From Citromicrobium sp. JLT1363 (GTDB lineage: Bacteria; Pseudomonadota; Alphaproteobacteria; Sphingomonadales; Sphingomonadaceae): DNA of 64,000 bases. The translations under genes were made by a program, and so were the position numbers. The notes under the pieces are model-generated. The model saw only the letters and a program-made list of their open reading frames with translations. It had not been told where the DNA came from and did no database searches. The stretch lies in contig NZ_AEUE01000007.1 in assembly GCF_000186705.1 (NCBI RefSeq), forward strand, positions 124,001 to 188,000, read 5' to 3'. Positions 26,828 to 36,254 of this stretch are shown here, piece by piece. Position 1 is the first letter of the stretch. Each line of letters begins with the position of its first letter.

Positions 26828-27700
26828 TCAGTGCTGGTAGCCGAGGCCCCGGGGGCCGTCGTGCCATTCCCCGTCGAGCCGAAGCGGGGTTTCTCCGCGA
26901 GGTTCGACAGAGCCGATACGCGTGGCCGCCACGGGCAGCTGCGCATCCGCAGGCGCGGCGAACAAAAGCGCATAGTCGTCGCCCCAGCGCAGCGCATCGT
27001 TCCGCCGTGCTTCCGGTGCAGCGAGGGGAACGGCCCGGCTATCCAGCGCCAGCGTGACTCGACTTGCCTCTGCCATGCGCCACGCATCGAGCAGCAGGCC
27101 GTCCGAAACATCCATCATCGCGGTGACGAGGGGGGCCAGGGCGCGGCCCTCTGCCAGCAGCGCGATGGGGCGGGTGAACGGCGTGACATCTGCGGTGCCG
27201 CCTTTCGCAAGCGCTTCGAAACCCATCATGGCACCGCCTGCCGATCCGCACAGATACACCGCGTCGCCCACCTGCGCTCCACGACGCGAGGGGACGGGCG
27301 AATGGGTTGCGCGGCCGATGGCGGTGAGGCTGAATGTGCGCGGTCCCTCGCCGGAGACGGTATCCCCGCCCAGAAGCGGCACATCGAATGTACCGAGCGC
27401 CTCTTGGAGCCCTTCGAGAAAGGCCGCGTCATCCGCGCCGATCATATAGCCGAGCAGGACGCCCACCGGCTCCGCGCCCTTGGCCGCAAGGTCGGACAGG
27501 TTCACCGCCAGCAGCTTCCACGCCACATCGGCGAGCGATTGTTCGGGCAGCCAGTGCACGCCCTCCACCATCATGTCCTTGGTGAGAACCAGCGTTTCCT
27601 CGCCGACGCGCAGGACGGCCGCATCGTCCGCCAGTCCGCGGGCCGCCGGGTCCGGCGCAAGCGCGCGAAGCGACTGGATGAAGGCGAGTTCGTCGGCCAT
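26828..27700 (-). CDS. thiL: Thiamine-monophosphate kinase ThiL
   Basis: ThiL (290 residues) phosphorylates thiamine monophosphate to thiamine pyrophosphate, the last step of the pathway. It is in the PurM/SelD ATP-binding fold. LADDAAVL near the N-terminus, DMMVEGVHW, NLSDLAAKGAEPVG and LLGGDTVSGEG are the ATP/Mg-binding motifs; MDVSDGLLLD follows in the C-terminal half. In related genomes thiL commonly follows nusB; here a lipoprotein gene on the other strand lies between them. Confidence 0.94.
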   Translation of the reverse strand: MADELAFIQSLRALAPDPAARGLADDAAVLRVGEETLVLTKDMMVEGVHWLPEQSLADVAWKLLAVNLSDLAAKGAEPVGVLLGYMIGADDAAFLEGLQEALGTFDVPLLGGDTVSGEGPRTFSLTAIGRATHSPVPSRRGAQVGDAVYLCGSAGGAMMGFEALAKGGTADVTPFTRPIALLAEGRALAPLVTAMMDVSDGLLLDAWRMAEASRVTLALDSRAVPLAAPEARRNDALRWGDDYALLFAAPADAQLPVAATRIGSVEPRGETPLRLDGEWHDGPRGLGYQH

Positions 27701-27825
27701 TGCGGTACGCTATGCCAGCCGCGCGCCCTTGCGTCACGCTGCAGCGCGTGGAGCGCGCCCGCTTGACATGGCGCGGGCAATCGCGAGCATCGGCGGCGGG
27801 TCGCACTGCGAAGGAGGATGGTGTT

Positions 27826-28569
27826 TTGCGTTTTGCAACGATGGTCGCGCTTGGAGCGCTTTTGGCAGCCTGCGGAAATGCCGAGGCCGACGCGAATGGG
27901 GCGCAGGCAAGCGAAGTGGGAACGCAGGATTCCTGGCTCGCCTTTGCCGACCGCGACAAGTGCGAACTCGGGCCCAAGGCAGCGGGAGTGGTCGAGGCGA
28001 TGATGCGGACCGAGCTTGAGGGAGAGCCTTACGGCATGCTCGTCGCCAAGCCTGCCAGCACCACCTTGCCGGGGGGCAAAGTGCCCATTCAGGCGGTCGA
28101 GCTGGCCGACGAACCCTACCAGATGCCCGGTATCTTCCTGCCGCTGGAAGAGGACTGGAACGGTCTGCCGTTGCGGGGCCTGTGGGCCAACGCGGCCACC
28201 CGGCAGAGCCTCACCGAAAATGTGCCTTACGATGGGATCGAGATTCGCCTCTATTTCGACGACACGCCTGATCTGGCGGAGAAACTGGAAGCGGCGGGCT
28301 GGACTTTGTCCGAGCTGGACCCGGAATATGGCGAGGCCATGCCCGCGGCGACGTTCTCCCAGCAATACTACCTCGACGGGAAGCAGGAACTGCTGGAGAC
28401 ACCCTTCGACGATTACTATGCCACAGCGCAGAGAACCGCCAGCGGTATCCCCAAGGCCAATGGTCGCGAGGTCGGCGTCTATGGCATGAATACCATCGTG
28501 CAGCTGGTGGAAAGCAGCGCGAAGCCGGGGATGACCTACCTCACCTGCAATATCTACGCATCGACCTAG
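27826..28569 (+). CDS. Putative lipoprotein of unknown function
   Basis: Protein of 247 residues beginning MRFATMVALGALLAACGNAE. The lipobox LAAC would place Cys near residue 16 as the lipidated N-terminus. The start is taken as TTG at 27826, because AAGGAGG lies about 8 bases upstream; an ATG at 27841 is the alternative. The mature part has no motif I recognise. It is inserted between nusB and thiL on the opposite strand, and its TAG stop shares CTAG with the nusB stop. Confidence 0.75.
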   Translation: MRFATMVALGALLAACGNAEADANGAQASEVGTQDSWLAFADRDKCELGPKAAGVVEAMMRTELEGEPYGMLVAKPASTTLPGGKVPIQAVELADEPYQMPGIFLPLEEDWNGLPLRGLWANAATRQSLTENVPYDGIEIRLYFDDTPDLAEKLEAAGWTLSELDPEYGEAMPAATFSQQYYLDGKQELLETPFDDYYATAQRTASGIPKANGREVGVYGMNTIVQLVESSAKPGMTYLTCNIYAST

Positions 28570-29015
28570 GGACGCGCGGCCTTGCCGACGGCGTCGAGCA
28601 CGCCGTTGGCAAACTTGGCCTCACGGTCGTCGAAGAAGGCTTTCGCCACGTCGATATATTCGCTGATGATCGCGCCGGTCGGGATGTCGGCGCGGGCGAT
28701 CAGTTCGTAGGTGCCGCAGCGCAGCACCTGCAGCATCGTCTTGTCGAGCCGCTTGAGGTTCCAGCCTTCAGCCAGCTTCTCGCTCAAACGCAGATCGATT
28801 TCCTCGCGCCGGGCATCCACACCGCGCACGATATCGTCGAAGAAGGGCACCTCGGCGTCGGCATAGGTATCGCCCTCGATCTCGCGGCCCAGCCGGTGCT
28901 GGTGAAACTCGTCGAGCAGCTTGGGCAGGGCGGTGCCTTCCATGTCGCGCTGGTAGAGCGCCTGGACGGCGGCGAGGCGCGCGGCGGAGCGCGCGGTGGA
29001 ACGCTGATTGGACAT
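28566..29015 (-). CDS. nusB: Transcription antitermination factor NusB
   Basis: NusB (149 residues), all-helical partner of NusE/S10 that binds boxA RNA for rRNA antitermination. Features are the Arg-rich N-terminal helix (ARSAARLAAVQALYQRDMEG), KRLDKTMLQVLRCGTYELI and the conserved IISEYIDVAKAFFDDREAKFANGVLD. Its ATG overlaps the hisD stop by one base, so it is the third gene of hisG-hisD-nusB. Its TAG stop shares the tetranucleotide CTAG with the convergent lipoprotein gene. Confidence 0.95.
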   Translation of the reverse strand: MSNQRSTARSAARLAAVQALYQRDMEGTALPKLLDEFHQHRLGREIEGDTYADAEVPFFDDIVRGVDARREEIDLRLSEKLAEGWNLKRLDKTMLQVLRCGTYELIARADIPTGAIISEYIDVAKAFFDDREAKFANGVLDAVGKAARP

Positions 29016-30304
29016 TACTTGAGACGCAACCTGATGGATTGGGCATGGGCCGGAAGCCCTTCGGCTTCGGCAAGGGCGATGGCGGCAGGGCCTACGGCGG
29101 CAAGGGCATCGGGCCCCGCCTCGATAAAGCTGGTCCGCTTCATGAAATCGAGCACCGAAAGCCCGCTGGCAAAGCGCGCGCGGCGGCCTGTGGGCAGGAC
29201 GTGATTGGGGCCAGCGACGTAATCGCCGACCGCTTCGGGCACCATTCGGCCCAGGAACACGCTGCCTGCGTGGCGCAGTTTGGCAAACAGCGCCTCGGGA
29301 TCGTCGACGGCCAGCTCCACATGTTCGGCAGCGAGCCGGTTGGCGAGCGGGATCGCATCGTCGAGGCTGGCGACCGTGATGATCGCGCCATGCGCATCCC
29401 ACGCGGCGCGCGCCGTCTTGCCGGTGGCGAGCATAGCGGCCTGAACGTCGACCTGGTCTTCCACCTGTGCAGCGAAATCGGCGCTGTCGGTGATGAGGAT
29501 CGACTGAGAGCTGGGATCGTGTTCCGCCTGGCTGAGCAGATCGGCGGCGATCCACGCGGGATCGTTCTTGTCGTCCGCGATGACCAGAATCTCACTCGGC
29601 CCAGCGATCATGTCGATCCCGACCGTGCCGAACACTTGCCGCTTGGCTTCCGCGACCCACGCATTGCCGGGCCCGGTGATGACATCGACCGGCGCGATTC
29701 GCTGCGTGCCATAGGCCAGCGCGCCGATCGCCTGCGCGCCCCCGACACGCCAGATCTCGTCGATACCCGCAATATGGGCGGCGGCGAGCACCAGCGGGTT
29801 CATCTCGCCCTTGGGCGTAGGCGTTACCGCAACCAGACGCTCCACCCCCGCGACCCGCGCAGGGATCGCATTCATCAGCAGAGAGGAGGGGTAGGCCGCC
29901 CGTCCGCCGGGCACGTAGACGCCTGCCGCATCCACCGGCGTCCAGCGATGGCCAAGCCGCATGCCGATATCGTCGGTATAATCGCGTGGGCCGGGTTTCT
30001 GGGCCTCGTGATAGGAGCGAATGCGCGCGGCCGCGAGGTCCAGCGCATCGCGCAGCTCGCCGTCAAGCTCCTCGTAGGCGCGCTCGCACCGCCAGGCGGG
30101 CACGCGCCAGTCCTCGTCGGAGGAGAAGTGATGACCGTCGAGCTTCATGGTCAGGTCGGCCAGCGCCTCGTCCCCGCGCGCCCTGATGCGCGAAAGGATA
30201 TCGGCCACGTCGCGGCTGACATTGTCCGCGCTTTCGCGCCGGGCATTGACCACGCGATCGAAATTCTCGGCGAAATCCGCCGCGCTGGCATCGAGCATCT
30301 GCAT
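29015..30304 (-). CDS. hisD: Histidinol dehydrogenase
   Basis: HisD (429 residues) oxidises histidinol to histidine in two NAD+-dependent steps. Hallmarks are the VYVPGGRAAYPSSLLMN loop, GGAQAIGALAYGT, DVITGPGN, GIDMIAGPSEILVIAD, the QAEHDPSSQSILIT zinc/catalytic region and AGPNHVLPTG. The start overlaps the hisG stop by one base (TGATG); a GTG one codon earlier is possible. It is followed directly by nusB. Full length and all motifs intact. Confidence 0.96.
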   Translation of the reverse strand: MQMLDASAADFAENFDRVVNARRESADNVSRDVADILSRIRARGDEALADLTMKLDGHHFSSDEDWRVPAWRCERAYEELDGELRDALDLAAARIRSYHEAQKPGPRDYTDDIGMRLGHRWTPVDAAGVYVPGGRAAYPSSLLMNAIPARVAGVERLVAVTPTPKGEMNPLVLAAAHIAGIDEIWRVGGAQAIGALAYGTQRIAPVDVITGPGNAWVAEAKRQVFGTVGIDMIAGPSEILVIADDKNDPAWIAADLLSQAEHDPSSQSILITDSADFAAQVEDQVDVQAAMLATGKTARAAWDAHGAIITVASLDDAIPLANRLAAEHVELAVDDPEALFAKLRHAGSVFLGRMVPEAVGDYVAGPNHVLPTGRRARFASGLSVLDFMKRTSFIEAGPDALAAVGPAAIALAEAEGLPAHAQSIRLRLK

Positions 30305-30975
30305 CACGCAGCCACCTTGGCCTGCGCGCGCGCCTCCGCTTCGCGGCGGAAGGCTTCGACAAGTTCGGCCACGCGGCTGTCGGTCTTCAGCGCGGCGCGA
30401 TTGACGATCAGCCGGGCAGTAATGTCGAGGATGCGCATCGTTTCCACCAGCCCGTTCTCGCGCAGGGTGGTGCCGGTGGAAACCAGATCGACGATCCGTC
30501 GCGCGAGGCCCAGTGAAGGCGCGAGTTCCATCGCCCCGTTCAGCTTCACGCACTCCGCCTGAATGCCGTGGCGTTCGAAATGGCGGCGGGTGATGCTGGG
30601 ATACTTGGTCGCCACGCGAACATGGCTCTCGCCATCGACGTCGCCCGCATCCTCTGCCTGCTTGGCGACCGCGAGGTGGCAGTGTCCGATATCCAGATCG
30701 ACGGGGGCGTAGAGATCGGAATATTCGAATTCCTCGATCACGTCCGATCCGACGATGCCGATCTGCGCCGCGCCATGCGCCACGAAGGTGGCCACGTCGA
30801 AGGCGCGCACACGGATGAGCCGGAGATCTTCGCGTGTCGTAGCGAAGCACAGCGCACGGTTGGCCTTGTCGTGGAAACCCGCCTCGGGCACGACGCCTGC
30901 GCGCTCCATCACGGGCAGGGCATCGTCGAGAAGCCGGCCTTTGGGCACGGCGAAGGTGAGTTGGCTCTGCGGCAT
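30304..30975 (-). CDS. hisG: ATP phosphoribosyltransferase, short form HisG
   Basis: First enzyme of histidine synthesis (223 residues), the short HisG form that lacks the C-terminal regulatory domain and normally needs HisZ; no hisZ is visible here. [35 protein letters not shown] and [14 protein letters not shown] are typical, the last being the PRPP-binding loop. An in-frame extension back to 31104 exists, but the ATG at 30975 fits the family start. First gene of hisG-hisD-nusB, divergent from the DUF2332 gene across 49 bases that must hold both promoters. Confidence 0.95.
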   Translation of the reverse strand: MPQSQLTFAVPKGRLLDDALPVMERAGVVPEAGFHDKANRALCFATTREDLRLIRVRAFDVATFVAHGAAQIGIVGSDVIEEFEYSDLYAPVDLDIGHCHLAVAKQAEDAGDVDGESHVRVATKYPSITRRHFERHGIQAECVKLNGAMELAPSLGLARRIVDLVSTGTTLRENGLVETMRILDITARLIVNRAALKTDSRVAELVEAFRREAEARAQAKVAA

Positions 30976-31024
30976 GGGGCGCCAGATAGGGCGAGCGAGA
31001 CGAAAGGGCAATTGCGCGCGAGTT

Positions 31025-32131
31025 ATGTCAGGCGACGAAGCGAAATATGAGTTGGTCGATCCGCAGGCGAAAGGGTTCGACGCGGTGCAGCGCGCCTTCG
31101 CCAACCAGGTCGCCTATTGTCGGGACAATGGCGCGCCGATCACGGCGGCGATCTGCCAGGCACTGCACGATCTGCTGGAGACCGAGAGGGGCGGGGCGGT
31201 GATGCGCCGGGTCCGCAAGTGGGCGGGCGCGCCGCTGGCCGATGCCCTGCCGCTGCGTATTGCGGGCGGCCTGCATGCGCTGCACCTGGCGGGAGAGGAC
31301 GATGCGCTGTCGGCCATCTACCTCGACCAGCGGGTGAGCAATCCGCAGGAGATCGTTGCCGATGCCATCGAACGGCACGAGGCTTTCCTGATGCCGTGGC
31401 TCGACGGGCCACCGCAAACGAACGAGGCTGGCCGCAGCTGGGCCTACGCAGCGGCCATGCTGTGGCTGGCGGACAGGGGCCTCCCGGCGCAATTCGCGCT
31501 CAACGAGATCGGGGCCAGCGCGGGGATCAACCTGATGATGCGCCGCTATTTCTTCGACCTGGGCGGTGTGACCGCCGGGCCGGGCGGTGCGTCGATGCGG
31601 CTGACCCCTGAATGGCGCGGATCGCCCCCGCCCGCGCTGAAATACGATATCGTCGGTGCGCGCGGATGCGACGTGAAGCCGGTCGACCTGACGGACCCCG
31701 CGCAGGCGCTGCGCCTGAAGGCCTATATCTGGCCCGAATTCACCGAACGCTTCGCACGTATGGATGCAGCGATTGCCGCCGCCGACACCATGCCGCCCGA
31801 GGTGGCCCGCGAATCGGCGGATGTCTTCGTGGAGCGCGTCCTCGCCGAACCGCCGGAGGCGGGTGTCACGCGGGTCGTCATGCACTCGGTCGTGTGGCAA
31901 TACGTGCCCGAATACCAGCGCGAGATCGTGACCAGGGCGATGGAGGCCGCGGGCGAGAAGGCCACCGAAGAGGCTCCGCTCGCCTGGGTTTCGCTGGAAG
32001 CCAACCGCGATACGCACCGGCACGAGCTGTCCGTGCGCTACTGGAACGGCAAGTCGGGCAAGGGCGAAGACTGGCAAAGGCTGGCGGTCGCCCACCCGCA
32101 CGGCACCTGGGTCGAATGGGAAGCGCCGTGA
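31025..32131 (+). CDS. DUF2332 domain protein
   Basis: Cytosolic protein of 368 residues matching DUF2332: [62 protein letters not shown] and [12 protein letters not shown] are the conserved blocks. The GASAG loop resembles a SAM- or nucleotide-binding turn, but no activity is established. Its stop overlaps the GTG of the following nuclease-like gene (GTGA), so the two were probably a functional pair. Confidence 0.85.
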   Translation: MSGDEAKYELVDPQAKGFDAVQRAFANQVAYCRDNGAPITAAICQALHDLLETERGGAVMRRVRKWAGAPLADALPLRIAGGLHALHLAGEDDALSAIYLDQRVSNPQEIVADAIERHEAFLMPWLDGPPQTNEAGRSWAYAAAMLWLADRGLPAQFALNEIGASAGINLMMRRYFFDLGGVTAGPGGASMRLTPEWRGSPPPALKYDIVGARGCDVKPVDLTDPAQALRLKAYIWPEFTERFARMDAAIAAADTMPPEVARESADVFVERVLAEPPEAGVTRVVMHSVVWQYVPEYQREIVTRAMEAAGEKATEEAPLAWVSLEANRDTHRHELSVRYWNGKSGKGEDWQRLAVAHPHGTWVEWEAP

Positions 32132-32582
32132 TCCGCGACCAGTTCGCGGAGATGTACGTTGCAGGCGTGCTGGCCGACGCGGGCTGGAACATCTACCTCC
32201 CCCATCGCGATGTAGGGTTCGACATGATCGCGACCTTCGCCAAAGGGGACGACATCGCCATCCGGCCGTGCAGGTGAAGGGGCTGTATCCCACGGCCGAG
32301 AAGACCGGAAAGGCGGTGTACGGATATGTCGGAAAGCTGAGCGCACTCCATCCCGAGATGGTGTTGTGCCTCGTTTATTTCCCGACCAGCCTGAGCCGCT
32401 CGCCCAGGCATATCGCCTGGATGCCCCGGCCAGCGATCAAGCAGACGTCCAGGGGCTATCGGTGCCAGCCCGCCCGCTACGATGGCGAGGGGCCGTCGCC
32501 ACGCCCGAAATTCGAACCCTTCTTCGACGATGCGGGGCTCGCTGCGCTCTCTTCCGAGTGCTTCGCCGCTTCCGCTGGCTAG
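32128..32582 (+). pseudogene. Frameshifted PD-(D/E)XK nuclease-like gene
   Basis: Two adjacent frames together read as one protein of about 150 residues. Frame 1 (GTG at 32128 to a TGA at 32275) covers [20 protein letters not shown] to IAIRP. Frame 2 continues VQVKGLYPTAEKTGK to the stop at 32582. One missing base near 32264-32268 separates them. The Asp in VGFDM and the QVK lysine are spaced like a PD-(D/E)XK nuclease core. The alternatives are a real frameshift mutation, a sequencing error, or a programmed -1 shift. The start overlaps the DUF2332 stop; the final TAG shares CTAG with the convergent hydrolase. Confidence 0.7.
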
Positions 32583-33481
32583 GCCGTTCGCTCCAGAAAC
32601 GCGTCCATCGCAGCGTTGACCTTCTCCGGCGCTTCCCACGGAACGAAGTGGCCGCAATCCGGCACTTCAGCCACGGTAAGATCGTCGATCACCTCGTCCA
32701 GCCCCTCGATGTTCGCGGGCGGCAGGGCAACATCGTCCAGCGCCCAGATGACGAGCGTGGGGATGGTCAGCCTGGGCAGCTGCGGGGGCTGATAGTCTTC
32801 GGGCAGTTCGAACGGCGCGTCCATAGGCGGGACGACGAGCGGGCTGGCGCGATACCAGTTGAGCATGCCGAAGGCCGCCGCGCGGTCCTGCCACTCCTCC
32901 AGCAGCTTGGCGCGCTCCTCGTCCTCCATGGCCGAAGCGCGATCCCACTTCACCTCCTGCATGAGGATGCCGACCAGGCCCTTTTCGCGCACCAGATCGT
33001 CGTTCTTCGTGTCGCGGAAGCCGCGCACGTACTGGCTGCTCTCGCGCTGGTGCGGATCGAGGTAGAGAAGCTTCTGGAAGATCGCGGGGTGGGGCGCATT
33101 GGCGATGATTGCCCGCTCCACCCGGCCGTTCATCTGGCCGCTGATCGCGGTGCCCCAGGCAATCGCGCCCCCCCAGTCGTGGCCGACGATGGTGAACTTC
33201 TCGATCCCCAGCGCATCGGCCAGCTGGAAGATGTCGCCGATCAGCTTGTCGGGAGTGTAGGCTTCCACCTCGCGCGGCTTGGACGAACCGCGATAGCCGC
33301 GCTGGTCGGGCGCGATGCAGCGGAAGCGATCCGAGAAATGCGCGATCTGGTGCCGCCATGTGCGGTGGCTTTCGGGGAATCCATGAAGGAAGATCAGCGC
33401 GGGAGCATCCTTGGGCCCCTGATCGACCACATCGAGTTCGATCCCGCTGGCGAGCGTAACGCGCGTCTGTTCCATATTCAT
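32579..33481 (-). CDS. Epoxide hydrolase-like alpha/beta hydrolase
   Basis: Alpha/beta hydrolase of 300 residues. The oxyanion motif is HGFPESHRTW and the nucleophile motif GHDWGG contains Asp rather than Ser, as in epoxide hydrolases and haloalkane or fluoroacetate dehalogenases. The acid is in WALDDVALP and the base is His in CGHFVPWE. A Tyr-bearing cap lies between. It is the last gene of the bolA-GST-pirin-SDR-hydrolase run; its ATG overlaps the SDR stop (ATGA). Exact substrate unknown. Confidence 0.88.
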   Translation of the reverse strand: MNMEQTRVTLASGIELDVVDQGPKDAPALIFLHGFPESHRTWRHQIAHFSDRFRCIAPDQRGYRGSSKPREVEAYTPDKLIGDIFQLADALGIEKFTIVGHDWGGAIAWGTAISGQMNGRVERAIIANAPHPAIFQKLLYLDPHQRESSQYVRGFRDTKNDDLVREKGLVGILMQEVKWDRASAMEDEERAKLLEEWQDRAAAFGMLNWYRASPLVVPPMDAPFELPEDYQPPQLPRLTIPTLVIWALDDVALPPANIEGLDEVIDDLTVAEVPDCGHFVPWEAPEKVNAAMDAFLERTA

Positions 33482-34299
33482 CCCTCCGCCTCGATCCTGT
33501 CCATATATCCGCTGGCGACCAGTTGCGCGACCTCGTCGAACAGCGCGTCGGGCGTGCGGCGCTGTTCGCCCCAGCTGCTCTCGCCACCTCGTGCAACGAT
33601 GATCTCGCGTTCGCCTTCTGTCACGCCATCGATAATGCGCCTGGCCGCTTCTTCGGGTGCCATGCCCTGTTCGATCACGCTGTCGCTTCGCCCGCGCGCG
33701 CTTCCGTCGGCGGTCAGCGCATTGCGGCTGACATTGGTGGCGACGGAGCCGGGGCACACGACATGCACCGATATGCCCGATTGCGAGAGTTCGGCGCGCA
33801 GCGCGTCCGCATAGCCGATCAGCCCGTGCTTGGCGGCGCAATAGGCGGTGCGCAGCGGAATGCCGATCTTTCCGGCAACGGACGATACGAAGACCAGATG
33901 CCCACTGCCGCGAGCCGTGAAATGCGGCAGCAGTTCCTGCGTGGCGGCGATCTGCGCCGTCAGGTCGATCTCGATGATATTGCGGTAGACTTCCATCGCG
34001 GTTTCGGTCGCGCGGCTGCGCTGCGAAATGCCCGCATTGGCGACGAAGATATCGACGCCCTGCTTCCAGCCAACGGCCCGTTCGCAAGCGGCGCGCATGG
34101 CTGCGTCATCACGCACATCGAAGGGCAGCACCAGCGTATCGGTCGCACAGTCCTTCGCCACCTGCGCAAGGCGCGCCTCGTCGCGGCCCGAAAGGACGAT
34201 GTGCGCTCCGGCGTCGGCCAATGCACGGGCCAGCGCCGCACCGATGCCCGAGGATGCACCGGTGATCCACGCGACCTTGCCTGCAAAGCGATCCATCAT
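33478..34299 (-). CDS. Short-chain dehydrogenase/reductase
   Basis: Classical SDR (273 residues). The NAD(P)-binding TGASSGIG is near residue 14, NAGIS marks the structural Asn, and the catalytic Tyr and Lys are in TAYCAAKHGL with Ser in VSSVAG upstream. The ATGATG at the start is preceded by GGAGCGG. It starts 22 bases after the pirin gene and overlaps the epoxide hydrolase-like gene. Substrate unknown; the neighbours suggest metabolism of reactive or xenobiotic small molecules, which is inference. Confidence 0.9.
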   Translation of the reverse strand: MMDRFAGKVAWITGASSGIGAALARALADAGAHIVLSGRDEARLAQVAKDCATDTLVLPFDVRDDAAMRAACERAVGWKQGVDIFVANAGISQRSRATETAMEVYRNIIEIDLTAQIAATQELLPHFTARGSGHLVFVSSVAGKIGIPLRTAYCAAKHGLIGYADALRAELSQSGISVHVVCPGSVATNVSRNALTADGSARGRSDSVIEQGMAPEEAARRIIDGVTEGEREIIVARGGESSWGEQRRTPDALFDEVAQLVASGYMDRIEAEG

Positions 34300-34321
34300 G
34301 TCCGCTCCTGCGTGCGCGCCA

Positions 34322-35215
34322 TCAGGGATAGGTCACCGTCTTGGGTTTTTCGGGAAGGGGAATCCATTCCTCCTCGTCGCCCGGCACCTTGGGAAACTTA
34401 CCGGCGCTCCAGTCATCCTTGGCCTGCTGGATCCGGTCACGGTTCGAACTGACGAAGTTCCAGAAAACATGCCGCTCGCTTGCAAAACTCTCTCCGCCCA
34501 TAAGCATCACCCGCGCGCCTTTTTCGGATTTGAGCGCGGGCACATCGCCCGGCTTGAGGACGATGAGGGTGTATTTGGGCATTTCCATCCCGTCGAGCGT
34601 TGCCTCACCCTCGACGACCATCAGCGCCCGCTCGTCCGCCTGCGACTCGATCGGCAGCTGGCCATTCGGGGCAAGCACGATCTCTGCATAGATCGTGTCG
34701 GCATAGGTCGTGGTGGCGGCGCGGCTGCCCCACAATTCGCCCATGATGACGATCGCGCGGGCTCCGCCGTCCTCGATCTCGGGCAGACTGTCGATCGCCT
34801 CGAACGCGGGATCGATCTCCTCGCGCCCGTCGGGCAGGGCAAGCCAGGTCTGCATGCCGAACATGCGGGCTCCGCCCTTGCGCTCTTCGTCAGGGGAGCG
34901 TTCGGAATGCACGATTCCGCTGCCCGCCGTCATCAGGTTCACCGTGCCGGGCCGGATGGTGGAGGCCGTGCCCAGGCTGTCGCGGTGGTTGATCGCGCCG
35001 TCGAACAGCCATGTCACCGTCGCCAGATTGATGTGCGGGTGCGGGCGAACGTCCATCCCGCCACCGGGCGGCAGGTGCGCAGGCCCGAACTCATCGACGA
35101 AGATGAAGGGCCCGACCATGCGGCGCTTCTTCGAAGGCAGCGCGCGGCGCACCTCGAAATCGCCCAGATCGTGGTTGGTCGGCGTGATGGTTGCCTCGAT
35201 GGGGCCTGAGATCAT
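34322..35215 (-). CDS. Pirin family protein
   Basis: Bicupin of the pirin family (297 residues). The N-terminal cupin carries FIFVDEFGPAHLPPGGGMDVRPHPHINLATVTWLFDG and GTVNLMTAGSGIVHSERS, which together provide the usual metal ligands (three His and a Glu). Bacterial pirins may act as quercetinase-like dioxygenases or redox sensors. The start overlaps the GST stop (ATGA). Second half of the protein is the less conserved C-terminal cupin. Confidence 0.93.
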   Translation of the reverse strand: MISGPIEATITPTNHDLGDFEVRRALPSKKRRMVGPFIFVDEFGPAHLPPGGGMDVRPHPHINLATVTWLFDGAINHRDSLGTASTIRPGTVNLMTAGSGIVHSERSPDEERKGGARMFGMQTWLALPDGREEIDPAFEAIDSLPEIEDGGARAIVIMGELWGSRAATTTYADTIYAEIVLAPNGQLPIESQADERALMVVEGEATLDGMEMPKYTLIVLKPGDVPALKSEKGARVMLMGGESFASERHVFWNFVSSNRDRIQQAKDDWSAGKFPKVPGDEEEWIPLPEKPKTVTYP

Positions 35216-35919
35216 GCTGCGTCGAGCTCCGGGTAATGGCGGAAGATGCCGTCTTCGTTGAACGCCATCCGGCGGTCCGACGCAAGATAGGCTTTGATCC
35301 CGTCGAGCTGCGCCACCGCGTCGCGGCAGGCGATCAGCTTCGGATAATCGCCTTCGATCGCTTTCATGCGCTGCGGAAAGGCATAGCGCAGCCCCTCGAC
35401 CAGCTGGAACAGCGAAGTGTCGACGTGGGACCACTTCTCGCCCAGCACGAAGCGGCCGTGGTTGGCGGACAGCGCATCCTCGAAATAGCGGAAGAACTTC
35501 GGCATGCGCGTCTCGCGGAAATCCTCCGCCACGCGCTTTGCCGCGTCCTTCTGGTCCTCGTAATAGAGCGCATCGGCGATCGGGTGATGCACATCGTGCG
35601 CCTCGGCAGTGATATCGGTGATGGTCAGCTGCAGCATGATCAGCTCGAGACTGCTGCGCTCGTCCCCGCCGCCGAACCCGTGTCGGTCGCCCAGCCAGGT
35701 CACGATATGCGCGACCTGTGCGATGCAGATGTCGCCATCGGTCAGATAGGGCGGGGCGAAAGGCCGAATGCCGCTGCGCTCCTCCAGATCGTCGACCAAC
35801 GCTTGCGAGCCGTCCTCTCGCGCACGGTCACTATAATCCACGCCCGCTGCTTCAAGAGCGACACGGACGAATTCGCCGCGTCCGGGGGCGCCGGTCCAGT
35901 ACCACAGGTCGTACGCCAT
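35212..35919 (-). CDS. Glutathione S-transferase-like protein
   Basis: GST-fold protein of 235 residues. A thioredoxin-like N-terminal domain (LWYWTGAPGRGEFVRVALEAAGVDY) has the LTDGDICIAQVAHIVTWL glutathione-site region, followed by an all-helical C-terminal domain with FVLGEKWSHVDTSLFQLVEGL. It begins 3 bases after bolA and overlaps pirin. Members act in detoxification or thiol repair; the substrate is unknown. Confidence 0.88.
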   Translation of the reverse strand: MAYDLWYWTGAPGRGEFVRVALEAAGVDYSDRAREDGSQALVDDLEERSGIRPFAPPYLTDGDICIAQVAHIVTWLGDRHGFGGGDERSSLELIMLQLTITDITAEAHDVHHPIADALYYEDQKDAAKRVAEDFRETRMPKFFRYFEDALSANHGRFVLGEKWSHVDTSLFQLVEGLRYAFPQRMKAIEGDYPKLIACRDAVAQLDGIKAYLASDRRMAFNEDGIFRHYPELDAA

Positions 35920-35922
35920 CGC

Positions 35923-36201
35923 TCAGCCCGCGCTTTCGGGCGCGCTTGCCTTGATCGAGAGCGCGTGCACCCGGTCGCCGGGAATATCGCCCAGCGCGCC
36001 ATTGACCATGCGCTGGCGTTCGACGCGCGAGGCATCGGCGAAGCCTTCCGCTTCGATCACGATGGTAAAATGCGATTCTCCGCTGCCATCGTCGCCCGTG
36101 TGGCCACGGTGTTTCGCGCTGTCGTTGATGATCTCGAGCCGGGTCGGCGCGAACGCATCGCGCAGTCGCCGCTCCATCTCCTGAGCTACGGTTTCAGCCA
36201 T
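35923..36201 (-). CDS. BolA family protein
   Basis: BolA-like protein (92 residues) that partners monothiol glutaredoxins in iron-sulphur handling. Conserved features are the RLEIINDSAKHRGH segment with its His ligands, SHFTIVIEAEGFADASRVERQRMVNGALGD, and HALSIKA. A longer start at 36243 exists, but the ATG at 36201 matches family length. First gene of a five-gene minus-strand run. The J-domain gene is divergent across 53 bases, a common bolA/J-domain arrangement in alphaproteobacteria. Confidence 0.92.
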   Translation of the reverse strand: MAETVAQEMERRLRDAFAPTRLEIINDSAKHRGHTGDDGSGESHFTIVIEAEGFADASRVERQRMVNGALGDIPGDRVHALSIKASAPESAG

Positions 36202-36254
36202 TTCGTCGTCGATCCCTTTGCAATTTTCGTACGCGTTGCCCATCCTAAAGGCTT

